Source: Anseranas semipalmata (lineage: Eukaryota; Chordata; Aves; Anseriformes; Anseranatidae). Taken from it: a stretch of DNA of 64,000 nucleotides. A program made the position numbers and the translations under genes. The first letter of the stretch is position 1; every line of letters starts with the position of its first letter. Where the stretch lies: assembly GCA_013399115.1 (NCBI GenBank), contig VXAA01000971.1, positions 712,175-776,174 on the forward strand, in the 5' to 3' direction. Below are positions 24,591 through 37,114 of this stretch, in pieces. A model generated the notes under the pieces. That model ran no database searches. It saw only the letters and a program-made list of their open reading frames with translations, and was not told the origin of the DNA.

Positions 24591-24673
24591 TTAGGACAAG
24601 ATTAAAACATTGACAAGATAAAACATTGTTAGGACAAGATAAAACATTGACATAGGACAAGATTAAAACATTT
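24591..24673. repeat. degenerate minisatellite, about 4 units
   Basis: Units built on TAGGACAAGATTAAAACATT recur at 24591-24613, 24614-24628 (5'-shortened), 24629-24652 and 24653-24672. They differ by loss of a T (GATAAAA versus GATTAAAA) and by partial length. The uneven 15-24 base units suggest slippage of a locally duplicated sequence. Confidence 0.9.
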
Positions 24674-24679
24674 TGACTC

Positions 24680-25545
24680 ATAATCTGGTATATTACAAAT
24701 AATCAAAGCATTTCAGTATGTTCCATTCTGAAATAAAAGTCAAAATAGTAGTACTGGTATTGAGCTTCCTGCATCATTGGCAGAAAAAAAATACCTATCA
24801 TCCCTGAACAGGACTGATAAAGTAATCCAGCCACCATTATTGGTTTTGTTGAATCAGCATTTCCATTTGGAAAACAGTTCTGTTGGATTTTAGAACTTGT
24901 TTTTCATCATGTGAAGCTGGAGGTGGAATGACGGTTCATCAATGACTTCTTTGCACTCTCCATACATTGTATTAAAAGCAGCCCGGCTAGATGTGAAAAA
25001 GCTACAGAAACTCTCAGTGAAAAAAAATAGAATAAAACAGTTTTCTGGTTACAGTAGAAAGCTTATTTCTTTATATAATCAGTTTCTTTAAGAGACTTTC
25101 CTAGAGTAAGTGTTTGTTCCCTCTCTGTCTCTCTGCTCAGATAAATAATAAATTCAAAACCCCTCATAAAAATGGACACAGCTATAAAGACTGGAAAATT
25201 TTAACATTTTGGCACTTAGTATCATCAAACAGCTTCACAGAAAAACATCCAGTGCTCTTGGATAAGCAAATTCCAATACACATTCATAAATGTTCCTAAA
25301 TTTAATATTCAGTGTACATGTCAACTTTCTGAAAAAGGATGTGCACCTGGCATATTAGAGGCAGAATCTGTTTATGCACAGAGTGTATACATAGAAGTAT
25401 TAGGGCCCAGGTGCTTGGTGAGAGCAGGTTCAATCAATATGTCTACATGTTTTCTTCTGCTTCATTTTTCCACTGTAAGGTATTTGTTCCCTAACATAGA
25501 GATGTGGTGAAAGTATATAAAAAGCAAGTGCAGCTATTCATAACA
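24680..25545. other. unique AT-rich sequence
   Basis: No gene or repeat supported between the minisatellite and the pentanucleotide locus. Confidence 0.5.
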
Positions 25546-25583
25546 GAAGCTTTTTGAAAAGGAAAAAGGAAAAAGGAACAAGA

Positions 25584-25620
25584 GGGAAGGGAAGGGAAGG
25601 GAAGGGAAGGGAAGGGAAGG
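25584..25620 (+). repeat. (GGGAA)7 pentanucleotide array
   Basis: Seven perfect GGGAA units plus GG, all purine on the plus strand, preceded by an interrupted GGAAAAA purine stretch (25557-25583). The inner edge runs into AAAAAGCTT at 25622-25630. Confidence 0.97.
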
Positions 25621-25660
25621 AAAAAAGCTTATATGCATAAAGTGTGTATTTATGTTAAAT

Positions 25661-25661
25661 N
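25661..25661. other. single undetermined base
   Basis: One N lies between the two pentanucleotide arrays, a sign that this locus was difficult to sequence or assemble. Confidence 0.95.
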
Positions 25662-25690
25662 AAGGCAAGGGGAAATAGATACTGTAGAAT

Positions 25691-25713
25691 GTTCCATATA
25701 TGATATATGGAAC
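25691..25713. repeat. perfect palindrome, 11-base arms
   Basis: GTTCCATATAT, a single G, then ATATATGGAAC: perfect 11-base arms around a one-base centre. It lies about midway between the GGGAA and CCTTT arrays. It could extrude as a small cruciform; no protein site is assigned. Confidence 0.95.
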
Positions 25714-25756
25714 TGACTGCTGAAAAAAACAAAGAAATTACAAGAAAAGCTTTTTC

Positions 25757-25873
25757 CCTTTCCTTTCCTTTCCTTTCCTTTCCTTTCCTTTCCTTTCCTT
25801 TCCTTTCCTTTCCTTTCCTTTCCTTTCCTTTCCTTTCCTTTCCTTTCCTTTCCTTTCCTTTCCTTTCCTTTCC
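25757..25873 (+). repeat. (CCTTT)23 pentanucleotide array
   Basis: Twenty-three uninterrupted CCTTT units plus CC give 117 bases of pure pyrimidine on the plus strand. The inner edge is AAGCTTTTT (25747-25755), the reverse complement of the inner edge of the GGGAA array. Long pure purine-pyrimidine tracts of this kind can form intramolecular triplex DNA. The open frames across the array, which encode repeated Lys/Glu-rich or Ser/Phe/Leu pentapeptides, are translation artefacts. Confidence 0.98.
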
Positions 25874-25879
25874 ATATCA

Positions 25880-28600
25880 AGAAGACTAACACCAGATGTG
25901 TATTTCATCTCTTTTACCATAAAGTCCAAGGATGTTCATATGCACTCCGTCAGCTTGTGTCCAATTTTAATACCTCAGGCTAATTTCTGCCACCTGACTT
26001 CTTCTTTCTTTACTCAGAAAGAAGTGGAAAGACAGCTGGGCATACTGTCATGCCAGGAGTCTCAGAAGGTATCAGCTCTTTCATTAATTACTTCTTTGCT
26101 CTCCCTCTGCTTTATGTTAAAAACAGCCTAGTTGAGTATGTAGAAGTTGCATAGGCTTCAGTGAAAACGTACTTACGGGACCCTTTAAACTGTCAGGTTA
26201 CATCACATAAACTGAGGGGATCATATTCAAACAATTGTAAAACTATTTTCTTGCCCGAAAGAGCACACCATGATGCCATTTAGCTGGAACCTGAAGCTAT
26301 GGGTATCCTGCTGTGGTATCATGTGCAGCAAGCGCATGTGATTGTTCTCCTGAGGCATTTGTTACATGCATCTTGTTAACCCTAGTTCAGTCAAAATAAC
26401 TGCCTTCTCTGCTGCTTGACCTATTTTAGCATAATTTAGCCCTGAATGTGGTGCATTTCAGTTACAGTAAGTTATTCAGCTGGCATTAATAGCATGGGAA
26501 CTTAAAATGGAACCATAAGAGTTTGAAAATATCATTCTTATTAACTCAACAGTTTGGTTTCAGTAATTTATGCATCTTTCAGAACTGACCTAATACTTAA
26601 ACATACATAAAAGAGCAAGCAGTAATCAATCCCAGACTTAAAAGATTCTTTTCCTGGTAACAAACCAGCCAGGCTTTGGAAAAAGGAGTATATTTAAGAG
26701 TTCTCTAAGCCTTGTTAATAGCTATACCTATAGGAGTCATAAAATTACATCATTGCTAAAAGTGAAATGAGGATTTACTGCCATTTCTGCAACAGCAAGA
26801 ATAGACTTAGATTTAAGGTTTGAGCACTAATGGCAAGATCCAGACTGCTTCATTACCATCTGTGCTGGGACCGAGGTACCATGCAGGCACCTGCTCAGAA
26901 AGCCCCAGAATCCCAGCAGGCACCTCCTAGTTGGCCTAGGAGCTGCTCTGGGGCAGGGTAGCACCTACGCACCCAAGGGTGTCCAACCGGCACCCAAGCC
27001 CATGGCACGGGACTGGAGTTCGGCACCAGGAGCTGTAGCAGTGAGGGGCACCGTCTGCATAAACATCCAGGGAAAATCCTAGGTCATAAATCTCCAGGAT
27101 AAAGGTCTGAACCTGCTAGCTCTGGCTTACCACCAGGCTAAAGAGGAAACAGAGCAAACACAATAGGAAAATGCTGTAGTGAGTAACTCTTGTGTGAGGG
27201 CTTCTGCATTAAAAAGGGGCAGAAGGGAGGTCCCACACTTGCTCCCAAGACTGTTTCTGATTTTCCATACTAACTGTCACATGACAAAATTATGAGGAGT
27301 GCAAGAAGCAGGAACCCCCCAGACTGGACCCATAACCACTGTGAAGGGGTAGCACCTCCCCAGCTCCTAGAAGATGCACAAAGAGGGAGAGCCCGTGCAT
27401 ACGTGATCAGCTCACCCCACCAGCTCCTCAGGCTGGAAAAGGCAGAAAGCCCCAAGGCTTCTCATGAGCACAAACTCGACGCTGCACAGTTCAGAGGCAC
27501 ATGACAACACCACTGCTTATCAGCGCCTTTTGTGGACGAGAGGACTGTGTTGTCCAGATCCTGCAGGCAAAGGAGGCTGGTAAGCGGTCAAGAACCAGCT
27601 CCTCATACTATAGGGGAGGTCTCTAGACCATTGCCTGCATTGTGCCAACTCCCTGCTCAACAGAGAAGACTTCTGGAGTGCCCTTCTGCACCAGTTATCC
27701 TCCCCAGTGGCAGAATCAGATTCCCAGTTACCAGACTGGGCAGGCTGGGTGCCTCTCCTGAGGCCAGGGAACTATTGCTCAGACACCACAAAATCTAAGC
27801 CAGACACTTAAAAGCATGGAGTCTGCATCATGCACTAAAATCTGCTTTCGTACAGTTCTATACAACCAGTAAAACTGCCACAAACCTCACATCTATTAGC
27901 ACATGGATTGTCATAGTCTTTTGTTATTTTTTCAGGGATCACTGTGTGTTTAAGGTTAGGCACATGCCTATAGACCTTGCTGAAATGGGGCTGCAGAATG
28001 CAGCTCCTAGTCCTTGCTTCAGGAAATGTTGTACAATGAGCTATCGTGACCTAAATATTGTGTCCTGTACTGACACTCCATATGATAAGGGAAGATCCAT
28101 TTTGGAAATTTTAAGGGTATATAATTCAGCTGAGGGGAAAGATAGGAGTTGAGAGTTAACCAGTGTTGGGACTATTCCTTCATTCCCTCAGGCTTAAATT
28201 AACCTGACATAATTCAAGATCCATGCTCCCAGCCTTTTGGCAAGGGGTGTAAATTACAGCTTTTGACATACAATCTTCTGCGTGAGCTAGTTGACTCGCA
28301 TCAGTGCCCACAATTCACATTTCCAGGTGTGGCTGGGGACTCGTGGTCCCAAATGCACATCCTCAGAGGTGAAGGTCCATCTCTGGGTTCAGGGGAGGGA
28401 GCTGGAGCCGGAGCAGCACTCAGCAAACCGCACGGCAGAAGGGCTCTGCAGTAACTTTATATGAAGTCGAACTTGACTTCACTTGTCAGCCGGCTCTGTG
28501 TGACTCACCGAAGGTGCTGAACAGACTAACGAGTGGGAGGAGGAAACAGGGGGAGAGGAAGAAAGGGAGACAGGCAGCCGAATGAAACTAGGAACACTGA
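25880..28600. other. unique sequence, no gene recognised
   Basis: No exon or repeat supported. GC-richer patches near 26870-27040 and 27290-27750 carry only short frames with no known motif. Confidence 0.5.
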
Positions 28601-28609
28601 TTTATGACC

Positions 28610-28631
28610 AAAAAAAAAAAAAAAAAAAAAA
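28610..28631 (+). repeat. poly-A tract, 22 bases
   Basis: Twenty-two uninterrupted A residues. I looked upstream for a retrocopied gene or SINE body and for a polyadenylation signal at the right distance and found neither, so it is recorded as simple sequence. Confidence 0.95.
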
Positions 28632-28639
28632 GGCTGTTT

Positions 28640-31600
28640 TTTAGAAAGTTACACTAGTCCTTTTTCAGCTCTAATATGAGTGGCATACAATCCAAGATCT
28701 CCCAGGTTTGAGAAAAAAAAAAAAAAGTATGAATCAGAACTTTTAGCTAAAATGAGATAATAACACTTTTAACCTGATCGTTATGATGGAGCTCCAGGGG
28801 TTTGATTTATTCAGCTGTCATTTAGCTGTACATCCCAAGTGTAACAGAAGACATGTTGGAACTGCAACCTTTATTTAGGGTTTGTTGGCATGATTTCATG
28901 TTATACTGGCCTTCTGGGAGTTATTTTTCATCTTTAGGCAGTTACCACTGCTCACAGGAAAAGGGAAAACCTTTTTTGTTAGCTCCTAGTGCAGGGTGGT
29001 TATTAAGAAAGCTGGAATTCGAGTCTGCTGGGATGAGAATCAGTACATGGTGGGGGATGTCTCCTGACCTGCGATGGGAAGGGGATGCTGCAGCAGTGTT
29101 TTTTGTTCAAGCATCAGCATTGTGGGGAAGAAGTGACTACTTTGGACTCCTCTCCTTTGAAGATAATGCAAAAGAGCAGATAATACTTAACACTAAACCA
29201 GATTTTTTACCGGCATCGAGAAGAGGATATTTCCCCCAGGGAATCATGATTGGCAATGGGACATGTGATGTCTCTAAAGGCCAAAAGTCAAGTTTATTAT
29301 TTCTCCTGGAGAGGCTCCCTGCATCCTGACCTGGCTATGTTTCCCTCCTCTCCCCCATCCTACTTTCAGTCTCGCCTGGGTCTCCTGAGAGTAGTTTCTC
29401 ATCAGAGACTGAGAGTTTGCCAAACTCTGCAATGGTGTTGAAATGTACACACACACACAAAAAGATTTTGTTGAGATAATTGTGTTCACTTGAGAACTAG
29501 ATTGAGATTTATACCCTGGCATCCATAAATAAAAGGCCACGGAGTCTCTGGCTTGAACGCAAATATCCCTGCCCACCAGCTGCCCCCAGATGAACTTTGT
29601 GGGGGGGTTACTGCAAGATTCCTCCAGCCAGACTCCCACGAGGCACTCAGTAAGTATTGAGAAGTGGCTTTTCCATCCAAAGAAAGGCTGACATGAAGGT
29701 ACATCAAAGAAAACAATGAATGCCTCTTGCTCTGACCTACATATTTCATTCTGAGAGACTCAACTACATCTGCTAGATCACTTGGAACAACTGTTATCCT
29801 TTAGAAATGAAAAATCATTTCTTCAGGGAATAAGATGGGGAAGGGGGGGGGGACCCTGTAGTGACCTGCTAGGGCACAGAACATTTAAACTCTGCCGTAT
29901 TGATTGTAGTTTATGATTGAATGCAATCATTACTGTGTCTATATTTTTCTGTTTCAATGAAACCATCAGGCAGTGAGTCATGCTGTGCATGTAACCTGGA
30001 GGAAAGTGCAAAGAGGCTGCTGAGGAGTAGCAGTACAAAAATACCATTGGCATCTTTTCCCTAGGAGAGCAGGGCTCTGGACAATTTCCACAGTCTATTG
30101 CTGTTTTTCTATTACATGCATTCTCCACTAAAATTTGTAATAGAATTGAGGACACAGTTATGAGTAAAGAGTCTTCTCGCACATGCTGTTCCATAATTAA
30201 AGAACAGCTATAATAGAAATCCTACTTTTTTTTTTCCTCTTGCATTAACGAGCTCAAATTCTTATAGGCATTAAAAGGGCATATGCTTTTTTTTTTTCTA
30301 ATTTACAGATTAAAAAATCTCACAGCAGATCAAGAGGAAGGCTGTAGTTTGAACTCTTTAGTGAAAGAAAACGCACTATCATTAGCAACAAAACAATTTT
30401 AATTAGCCCACTCCTGGATATGCAGTGACACATGCCAAACGTATAGAAGTTTGGAAGAACAGGAGACATTATCCTCTTGGCTTGCTAAAGAGGGTTCAAG
30501 TCCATAAGAAATGAACACCTTTCAAAGTATTCTAATTTGCAATTTTTAATTACCTAGGCTTTGTTCTGTCTTTTTTTTTTTTCCCACCGAAGGTAGTAAA
30601 ATCTGGTTTGGAGATTTCCCCCTCCCCACTTGAAGTGTACTTCTCTCAGTTCCACTTGTGGATAGAGCATATTTTTTATTAAGCTGAAAAGGAGAAAGTC
30701 ATCCTAATTAGTAATGCCTCGTTGCATCAAGGTCTGTGGCTACCAACCTGCGGAGACGCAGTGGGAAGACATGATTGCAGTTTGATTCAGCTGTACCAGG
30801 CACTGAGTAAAGATTATGCACTCAAGGACAGGCACCCTATCTGGGAGCACAAGCGAAGAACGCGGTCCTGACTGCACCGAGCAGGGTTGCAGCAGTGCGT
30901 GAGCAGTGACAGCACATCCCCTCTTTTGTGGTTTAACCAGGGGAGCCAGAAATCTCAGCTCTGTCGTGTTAAAAAACACGTGATTTTAAAGGAGTTTCCC
31001 CCAGACCTCATGCTATGTGCCAAAACCACCCCAGCATCTGCGTGCTCCAGCACAGTGGCTTGCCTTTTGCCCCAGTGGAGCCTGGAAGGATTTTAAAGAG
31101 AAAGGCAAACTGCAACACAGGGTAGCTGCACGTCAGAGCTGGCTAAAATAGAAGTCCCAGTTTCTCATCCCCCTACTTGCGGACTTATATCAGACATGGC
31201 TAATGGAAAGTAGCTGTAGAGCTACTGTGGTGGTGCCTGGTGGCATGGTTTCCAGGGCTCATACCTGTGGCGTAGCTCTGCAACGGTGGCCCTGGCCACT
31301 GCCACCCCTCCTGGACCTCCAGCCCACCCCACTGCCCGCCTGGTGCCCTGCATCCAGCCCAGTGCTGCAAATGGGGGCCTTGCACCAGGGAGCACACATG
31401 GGGCCAGAGTCATGCCAAGGCATCCCATGCACCGACTTTGTACCCAAATCAGATATTAATTGCTTTTTTTTTTTTTTCTGACAAAAACAGCTCCAACCCC
31501 AGAGCCATCCTCAGGAGGAGCAGGCAGCACTGGGCGCTCTCAGGAGCCCACACAGGTTGACACAGCCTCTTTAAACCTGCAGAGGCATTTAATATCTCTT

Positions 31601-34115
31601 GAAGTGTGATTTGTTTTTTCTGTCTCTTGGGAGATTTAGCCTATTTTTGTGCTATGTTTTTTTTTCTGAGGGACACTTTAGTCTTCTGGCTTTTAAGTCC
31701 ATTTGTGGTATCCTGGCACGTATCAGTATGTATTCTGAGGTGCTCTCATCAACTGGAGATTAAATGGACCTTGCAAGTCTAGCAGCGGCAGCACTGCTGG
31801 TATTTGATGCGGTTTACTTTGATGGGAACCTTCTCCCCGTTGCTGAGAAGGATACACTTGGACTCTCTCAGCAGAGGGTGGGTTTCATTTTTCACCCTTT
31901 TTTTCAGCAGAGCTGTGCAAGGTGACATTTTGACACATGGAGTGTGGTTAAGCCAAGTAAGGTGACCCAAAAATGGAGGTAAACATGAAGAAACTTTATT
32001 TTAAAAGAAATCACTAAATGAGAAGCAGTGTTATTCTTTTGAAGGATCTCCTTCTTAATGTCTGTGAAAAAAACATAGCCAGTCACCGCTAGCTGAGCAG
32101 AAGACCTTCACCCAGTGGCTTTGCTGAAAAAAGGGCTGGCATTTTGATAGCAACATCTTTCTAGCTTGTTGAATCCTACGTTGCATGGAAACGGCATAAA
32201 ACAGAAATACAAGGGCAGGAATCAGGGAAGTTGATAACTACATGAACTGAGAGTTTTATCTTCTTCCTTTACCCTGGGGCAAAAGTTCCTTTTACAGCTG
32301 ACACATGCTGCTGACCCCAGAGGTGACCCAAGCACTCTCCCATTGCCACCACCTTAATCCCAGTCCAGGCTGGCAGCTAGAAACCTTTTTCTCTTGCTGG
32401 TAAACAGAATATATTTGAGCTAGATGTCATCGTGATGGCAGAAACCCCAGAATAACAGCATAAAAGTCCTTTTTTTTTTTTTCTCTGAACTGCATTTTAA
32501 AGACATATTTGAAACTTATTGGGAAAATACGTCCACCTTGAAGATACAAGTGGATGGTAATGGTAGTCTGCATACTAAAATGTACAGCTGTTACCTATTT
32601 TATTAGTCCGTTCTTGGATCTCAAAACCAAAATCTGAGATTTGTCAACATTGTCAAAATCCTACAGTGCCTCCACAAGAAATAAATACTTTGGACCAAAA
32701 GCATTCTGGCGCAGCTTTGATATTTGCATCAAATTTCTGTTCAGAATTATTTCCTTGGGTGCAGCACTTCACAAAACCTCTTCCTTTGTTAAATGGCAAT
32801 GTATCATATGAAAACACAGGCATTTGGATTTAATTCACAACAGCAAGGTTTACTTCATGACAAAACAGGGCACCCCCTTGGACCATTCTGTTTCCTGCAG
32901 ATGGGTTAGATGTTATGAAATAATTTCTAGCATCTTCTTCTTGCTTTTTTATTTTGTGTACCCTTTCCTGGCAAATGCAGTGCCCTGTGGTAGTCTTAAA
33001 GCCATTTCAAAATGGAGGTAAACATTCTTTTTTTGGCTTGTTTTCTGGAGCTACTTACTAAACTATAATGAGGAACTATTTCACTTTCCACTCATCCATC
33101 TCAGGGATATAAACATAAAAAAATATCAGAAGTCATTCATAATCTCCAGAAAATGTTGTTATATATAATGCAAGGGAAAATATTTTCCCTCTGTGTTACT
33201 GCCACACAGCCCTCCCAAAAAGCACTTGGTGAGTAACTCTGATATTTCACTAAAGCCTAGCACTCGGAAAACTGAGTTGATTAGGAAAATATTCAGGAAA
33301 GTATACTCATGTGCCCCAGAATGATTGTTTGTCTGTTAGGATAGCAAAATACACCCAAAGCTGGGACTTTTCAGCTAGGCACCATCCACTTGTGTATCTG
33401 GATTTATGTGTGCATACATATGCAGCCTTTTGGTCCCCCTTTAATGCTGAATTTGCTGATGGGTAGATGGATAACGACTGCTTCTATCTCTGGGTGCTTT
33501 GGTATTTATGCTACAGACATTTCATTAAAAGAAATAATCTGCAGAGGCTAATTTTCGGACACCTCACATAAGCTGTGAGTTTTTGCATGTCTACTGTGTG
33601 TCCTCAGCTATGAGAAGAGTGGTTGAAAACTGAACTAGCTGCATGAACTAATCACCAGCGAGCACGTCCTTCTAAAAATACTTTCCTGGGTCAAAAAAGA
33701 CAATGGGGTCTTGCACGGCTCTGCACCAGCATGTTTGTGACCATGCCGGTGATCATCTGAGCTCCCCCTTCCCACTCGTGGGGAGCTTTCTGCCCAGAGA
33801 GGTGACCAATTGCCCCCGCTGCATCTCCTGCCCGGTAACAGAGCCCAGCGCCAGGTATTGCTGCCCTCCAGCTAGCCACCGCCCCCAGACCCCATTGTCT
33901 GCTCCGGGGTATCTGAGTAGATGCAATTTTTTTCCTTACATCAGTGACATGACGTTTTCTGCAGGATTTTGTCATTTAAATATTCCTCAGTGCACCTTCA
34001 AATGTATGTTCATTTTTCTTACCTTTTGAAATAAAGTCTTGGCCTCTCTTCTTTATCACCTAGAAAGATTAAATTTGCTTTGCTACTGATAGTAGACAAG
34101 ATATACTTCATATTC
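28640..34115. other. unique sequence, no gene recognised
   Basis: Contains the longest non-transposon open frame of the window without a gap (28853-29329 plus, 158 codons). It lacks any recognisable domain and is of a length expected a few times by chance in 64 kb. A run of ten G follows GGGGAA near 29837-29852, and T tracts lie near 30570, 31465 and 32470. A GC-rich patch lies at 31250-31440. Nothing else is supported. Confidence 0.5.
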
Positions 34116-34120
34116 CAGAG

Positions 34121-34205
34121 GCAATCTGGCTATAAGACCTGAACTGAGCAAGAGTAATTCAATTGACTTCACTGAAGCTGCACTAATTTAGACCAACTAT
34201 AAATT
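34121..34205. repeat. palindromic repeat relic
   Basis: GCAATCTGGC at the left, CTGAACTGAGCAAGAGTAAT in the arm, the centre TCAATTGACTTCACTGAAGC, then TGCACTAATTTAGACCAACT. This order (arm, ATTGACTTCA centre, TTTACACC-like return arm) matches the sauropsid palindromic class also seen at 15309-15395. Arm complementarity is eroded and the element is inactive. Confidence 0.55.
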
Positions 34206-34209
34206 CATC

Positions 34210-37035
34210 TTTTCTTGTGAAATATGTCTAGGAGTGACCTTGCAGTACCCAACCAACTGAATTAGTTCTGGGCAGCATCTCACCCTCAAAATAATGCAGA
34301 AACTGGGGAACTCCTTTTTTAGGAAATTGGCTGAAACTTTGCATTTCCACCTTCACCGAGTAAGTCAAAGGGCAGTACTGGAATAAAGATGAAGGCAGAA
34401 TTAGGTCAGTGTCGTACATCATCCACATGCTAACAACAATTTATCCATGATGCTTTCAAGATACAGATGAGGAAAACATATTATTTTTGGCAGTATCTTT
34501 CTTTCCTCTCCTTGCCTGTTCCCTTCTTTTCAAAATAACTTTTTTCTTTGCTTCAAAGTAGATTTCTTTCTGTAAAAAAAAAAAACACTGTGTACTTTAT
34601 TGATTATTAATATGAAATACTGCAGAAGATCAAAGACCCAGGTGGCTACATAAAGACTGGGAGGCTGCAAGAGAGATCTTTGCAACCTTTTCTTAAGCCG
34701 TCCATGTTTCATTTATCTGTTGAAGGTCACAGCTCTTGACAGGAGAGCCAGTGTGATCGCAGGGAGACCTTCAGGCTGGAGGACCATGGTGCTTTTCTAG
34801 CAAGGCAAGGGAAAGCAGAAATGAGCACAGGCAGTTTTCTGGAAGGGGCACCCAATTTGACGCAATGAACTAGGGCTCAGGCCAACCAAACCTGGCTGTG
34901 CCATCCCATCTGCAGTTTCTTTACCATCGCAGTGGAAATCCATACGTGTTGGCTCACTCAAATTGAACACTGCTGTGATATTTGGGACAGCAATGGTAAA
35001 GGCCCCAACCAGCACGAAGCTTCCTGGCCTTCCTAAGCCAACGTGAAAAGGCCACTCTCAGGAGTATTCAGGAGAGGAGGGGAGAAGAATATATATATTT
35101 TTTTCTATATGAGTTCTCTATATTCTCCAAAAATACCACCAAACAATTCAGCAAAACCTGACTTTACTTACTGTCCCTTCTCTGATGAAAAGTTGAACCA
35201 ACATCCCACCTCCTCTTCTACTTGACAAATCAGATCTCTTTACTTAAAGTAAATAACTGAATATATTTGCCTTACGCTACCCTAGCTCCTTTTTAATCAG
35301 GGAAAGAAAGTACTTACAGTAATTAAGCAAAAATCAGTGTATAAAAATCAGCTTATAAATGAGTTTCTCTGCACTGCCAATTATTTTAAAAACATTTTTG
35401 ACTGCTGAAATTAATTCCAATTGGAAATCAAGATGCACACAACCACAGAGTGAAATTTAGGATACAATTTTTTTCTCACCACTACTGAGTTTTACAGTCG
35501 TATCTTTTCTCTTTATTTTTTTCTGCTTGTATTGAGTCATCACTAATGAACGTTCTAAATATAGGTATGACTAACAATGCAAACTTTAGAAACTGTATGT
35601 AAACTACCACAAGAAAAACAGATCAGAGAGTTATGCTCACCAGAAATTCAAACAACTGTTGCCAACCACTACGCACAAGTAATGATTACTGCATTTTTCT
35701 CATTAGAAAGGCAGCTGTCATATAGCTTACGGTTTGGACAGAAAGAAATAAGTTAGCATATTGCTTAAGAGCTGTCTGCTATATCCCTAAATGTGACTCT
35801 TTTACTGTATTTTGCCAAAAATATGCTAGAACATAAAATCCTTCATTCTGCAGAATAATAAATGTCATGTTTCCATTTCCCAGGGTCTTGTCAGACTGTT
35901 TAAGATAATCAGTATCAAATAAGACACACACGGTGAGCTCAGGACCTCAGATTTCAGAGTGGTGCTTTTGACACTGTCAAAGACAAGTGACAAGCTGAGC
36001 AAAGACTTAGATGTTCAGTACCATTGCTGAACCCATCACAAGGATCCGGTTCATATCTTTCAGCCACAGCTTTTTACAAGAAGCTACCAATACAACCTGA
36101 GAACTCCACTATCAGACAATAACACCTAAAGATTGTAGCAGACATACGGTCAGGAGCAAAAGTAATTAGCCTGCATGCCCAAGCAGAGGCATGTAACTCA
36201 GCTTAGTGTCATGTGCTGGAGGACCCAGGTCTACCATGAGTTCTGAAAAATCCCAGCAAAAGAAATGCAAAAGTAAGTTTTCAACATGTGTTGCTTGTTT
36301 AATCATGCCCTACTGACACTAGCTGTAAGGAATGGATGAATGCTTCTCTCTAGTTCCAAGGACTTTCTGCAGATGGAGTGGAAGTAAAGCTGCTTAACAC
36401 TCGTTACAGTTGGGACCAAAACAAGGATATGTCATTTATATTTTATCCATAGTGCCTGCAAGTTCTCTTTAAAAAGCCCAGAAGCCTATAATCCAACAAT
36501 AATTCTGATTTTACCCATGTATGGGTAATGCAAAAGGAAGTTCACTTCGGAGCCCCTTTTCCCCAGTTATTCTTTGCCACTAATTCTCCCAAGGTCAGTT
36601 CAATCATGCCCAGTATCTGATAGCATAGATTTTCTGAGTATTTATTTTCAGTGGATGGTACATTTAAACAAGTGTGAGCTATTTATGGAGAAGGCCACTC
36701 CTGCACAATTGCAATACATTGTCAGGCAGAAAGAATCAGGGTTGATTATTTCTTGCATGGAAGGTAATTAAGTATTCTACGTTATGAGATGCAACTTATT
36801 ACTACCAAATTGCGTGAAGAAGTAAAAACTAATCTGAAAATAACTTGACCAAAATCTAAACAGTGCTGATGCTGGATTTAGTAATTTCAGTGATGCTGAA
36901 TTTAGTGGAATTCTACCATCTTGTGTGGACTTTCACTGGGAGTCTTCTGTTCTGTACTATCTTACTCTCATCGTTTTCAATGCTGCAATGTCTGAACCCA
37001 TAAGGCTAGCTTTGAAAAAATCTGTCAGCTTGAGA
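34210..37035. other. unique AT-rich sequence, no gene recognised
   Basis: No exon, RNA gene or repeat supported; frames are at most about 70 codons. Confidence 0.5.
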
Positions 37036-37041
37036 CGAGAT

Positions 37042-37110
37042 ACTCAGTGGGATTTTCAAAAGAGCTTATGTGTTTTTTTACCTTGGCGTTTATAAAACTG
37101 CCACATTGAT
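37042..37110. repeat. palindromic repeat relic, second subtype
   Basis: ACTCAGTGGGATTTTCAAAA followed by GAGCTTATGTG resembles the arm of another palindromic sauropsid repeat subtype (GGGATTTTCAAAAGCGCCTAAGTG). The remainder to about 37110 is too diverged to align by eye. Confidence 0.4.
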
Positions 37111-37114
37111 GAGA

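Noticed and set aside
25650..25929. Open frames encoding Lys/Glu/Arg/Gly or Ser/Phe/Leu/Pro pentapeptide repeats
   Set aside because: They are translations of the (CCTTT)23 array, which has no stop codon in several frames. One also crosses the undetermined base at 25661.
28440..28631. Retrocopied gene or SINE body in front of the 22-base poly-A tract
   Set aside because: No recognisable gene, Pol III box pair, polyadenylation signal or flanking duplication.
28853..29329. 158-codon plus-strand open frame
   Set aside because: No domain, signal or family resemblance. A few frames of this size are expected by chance in 64 kb on both strands.
29837..29852. G-quadruplex candidate (GGGG-AA-G10)
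   Set aside because: Two G runs only. The ten-G run could contribute several tracts, but the site is too short to argue a function.
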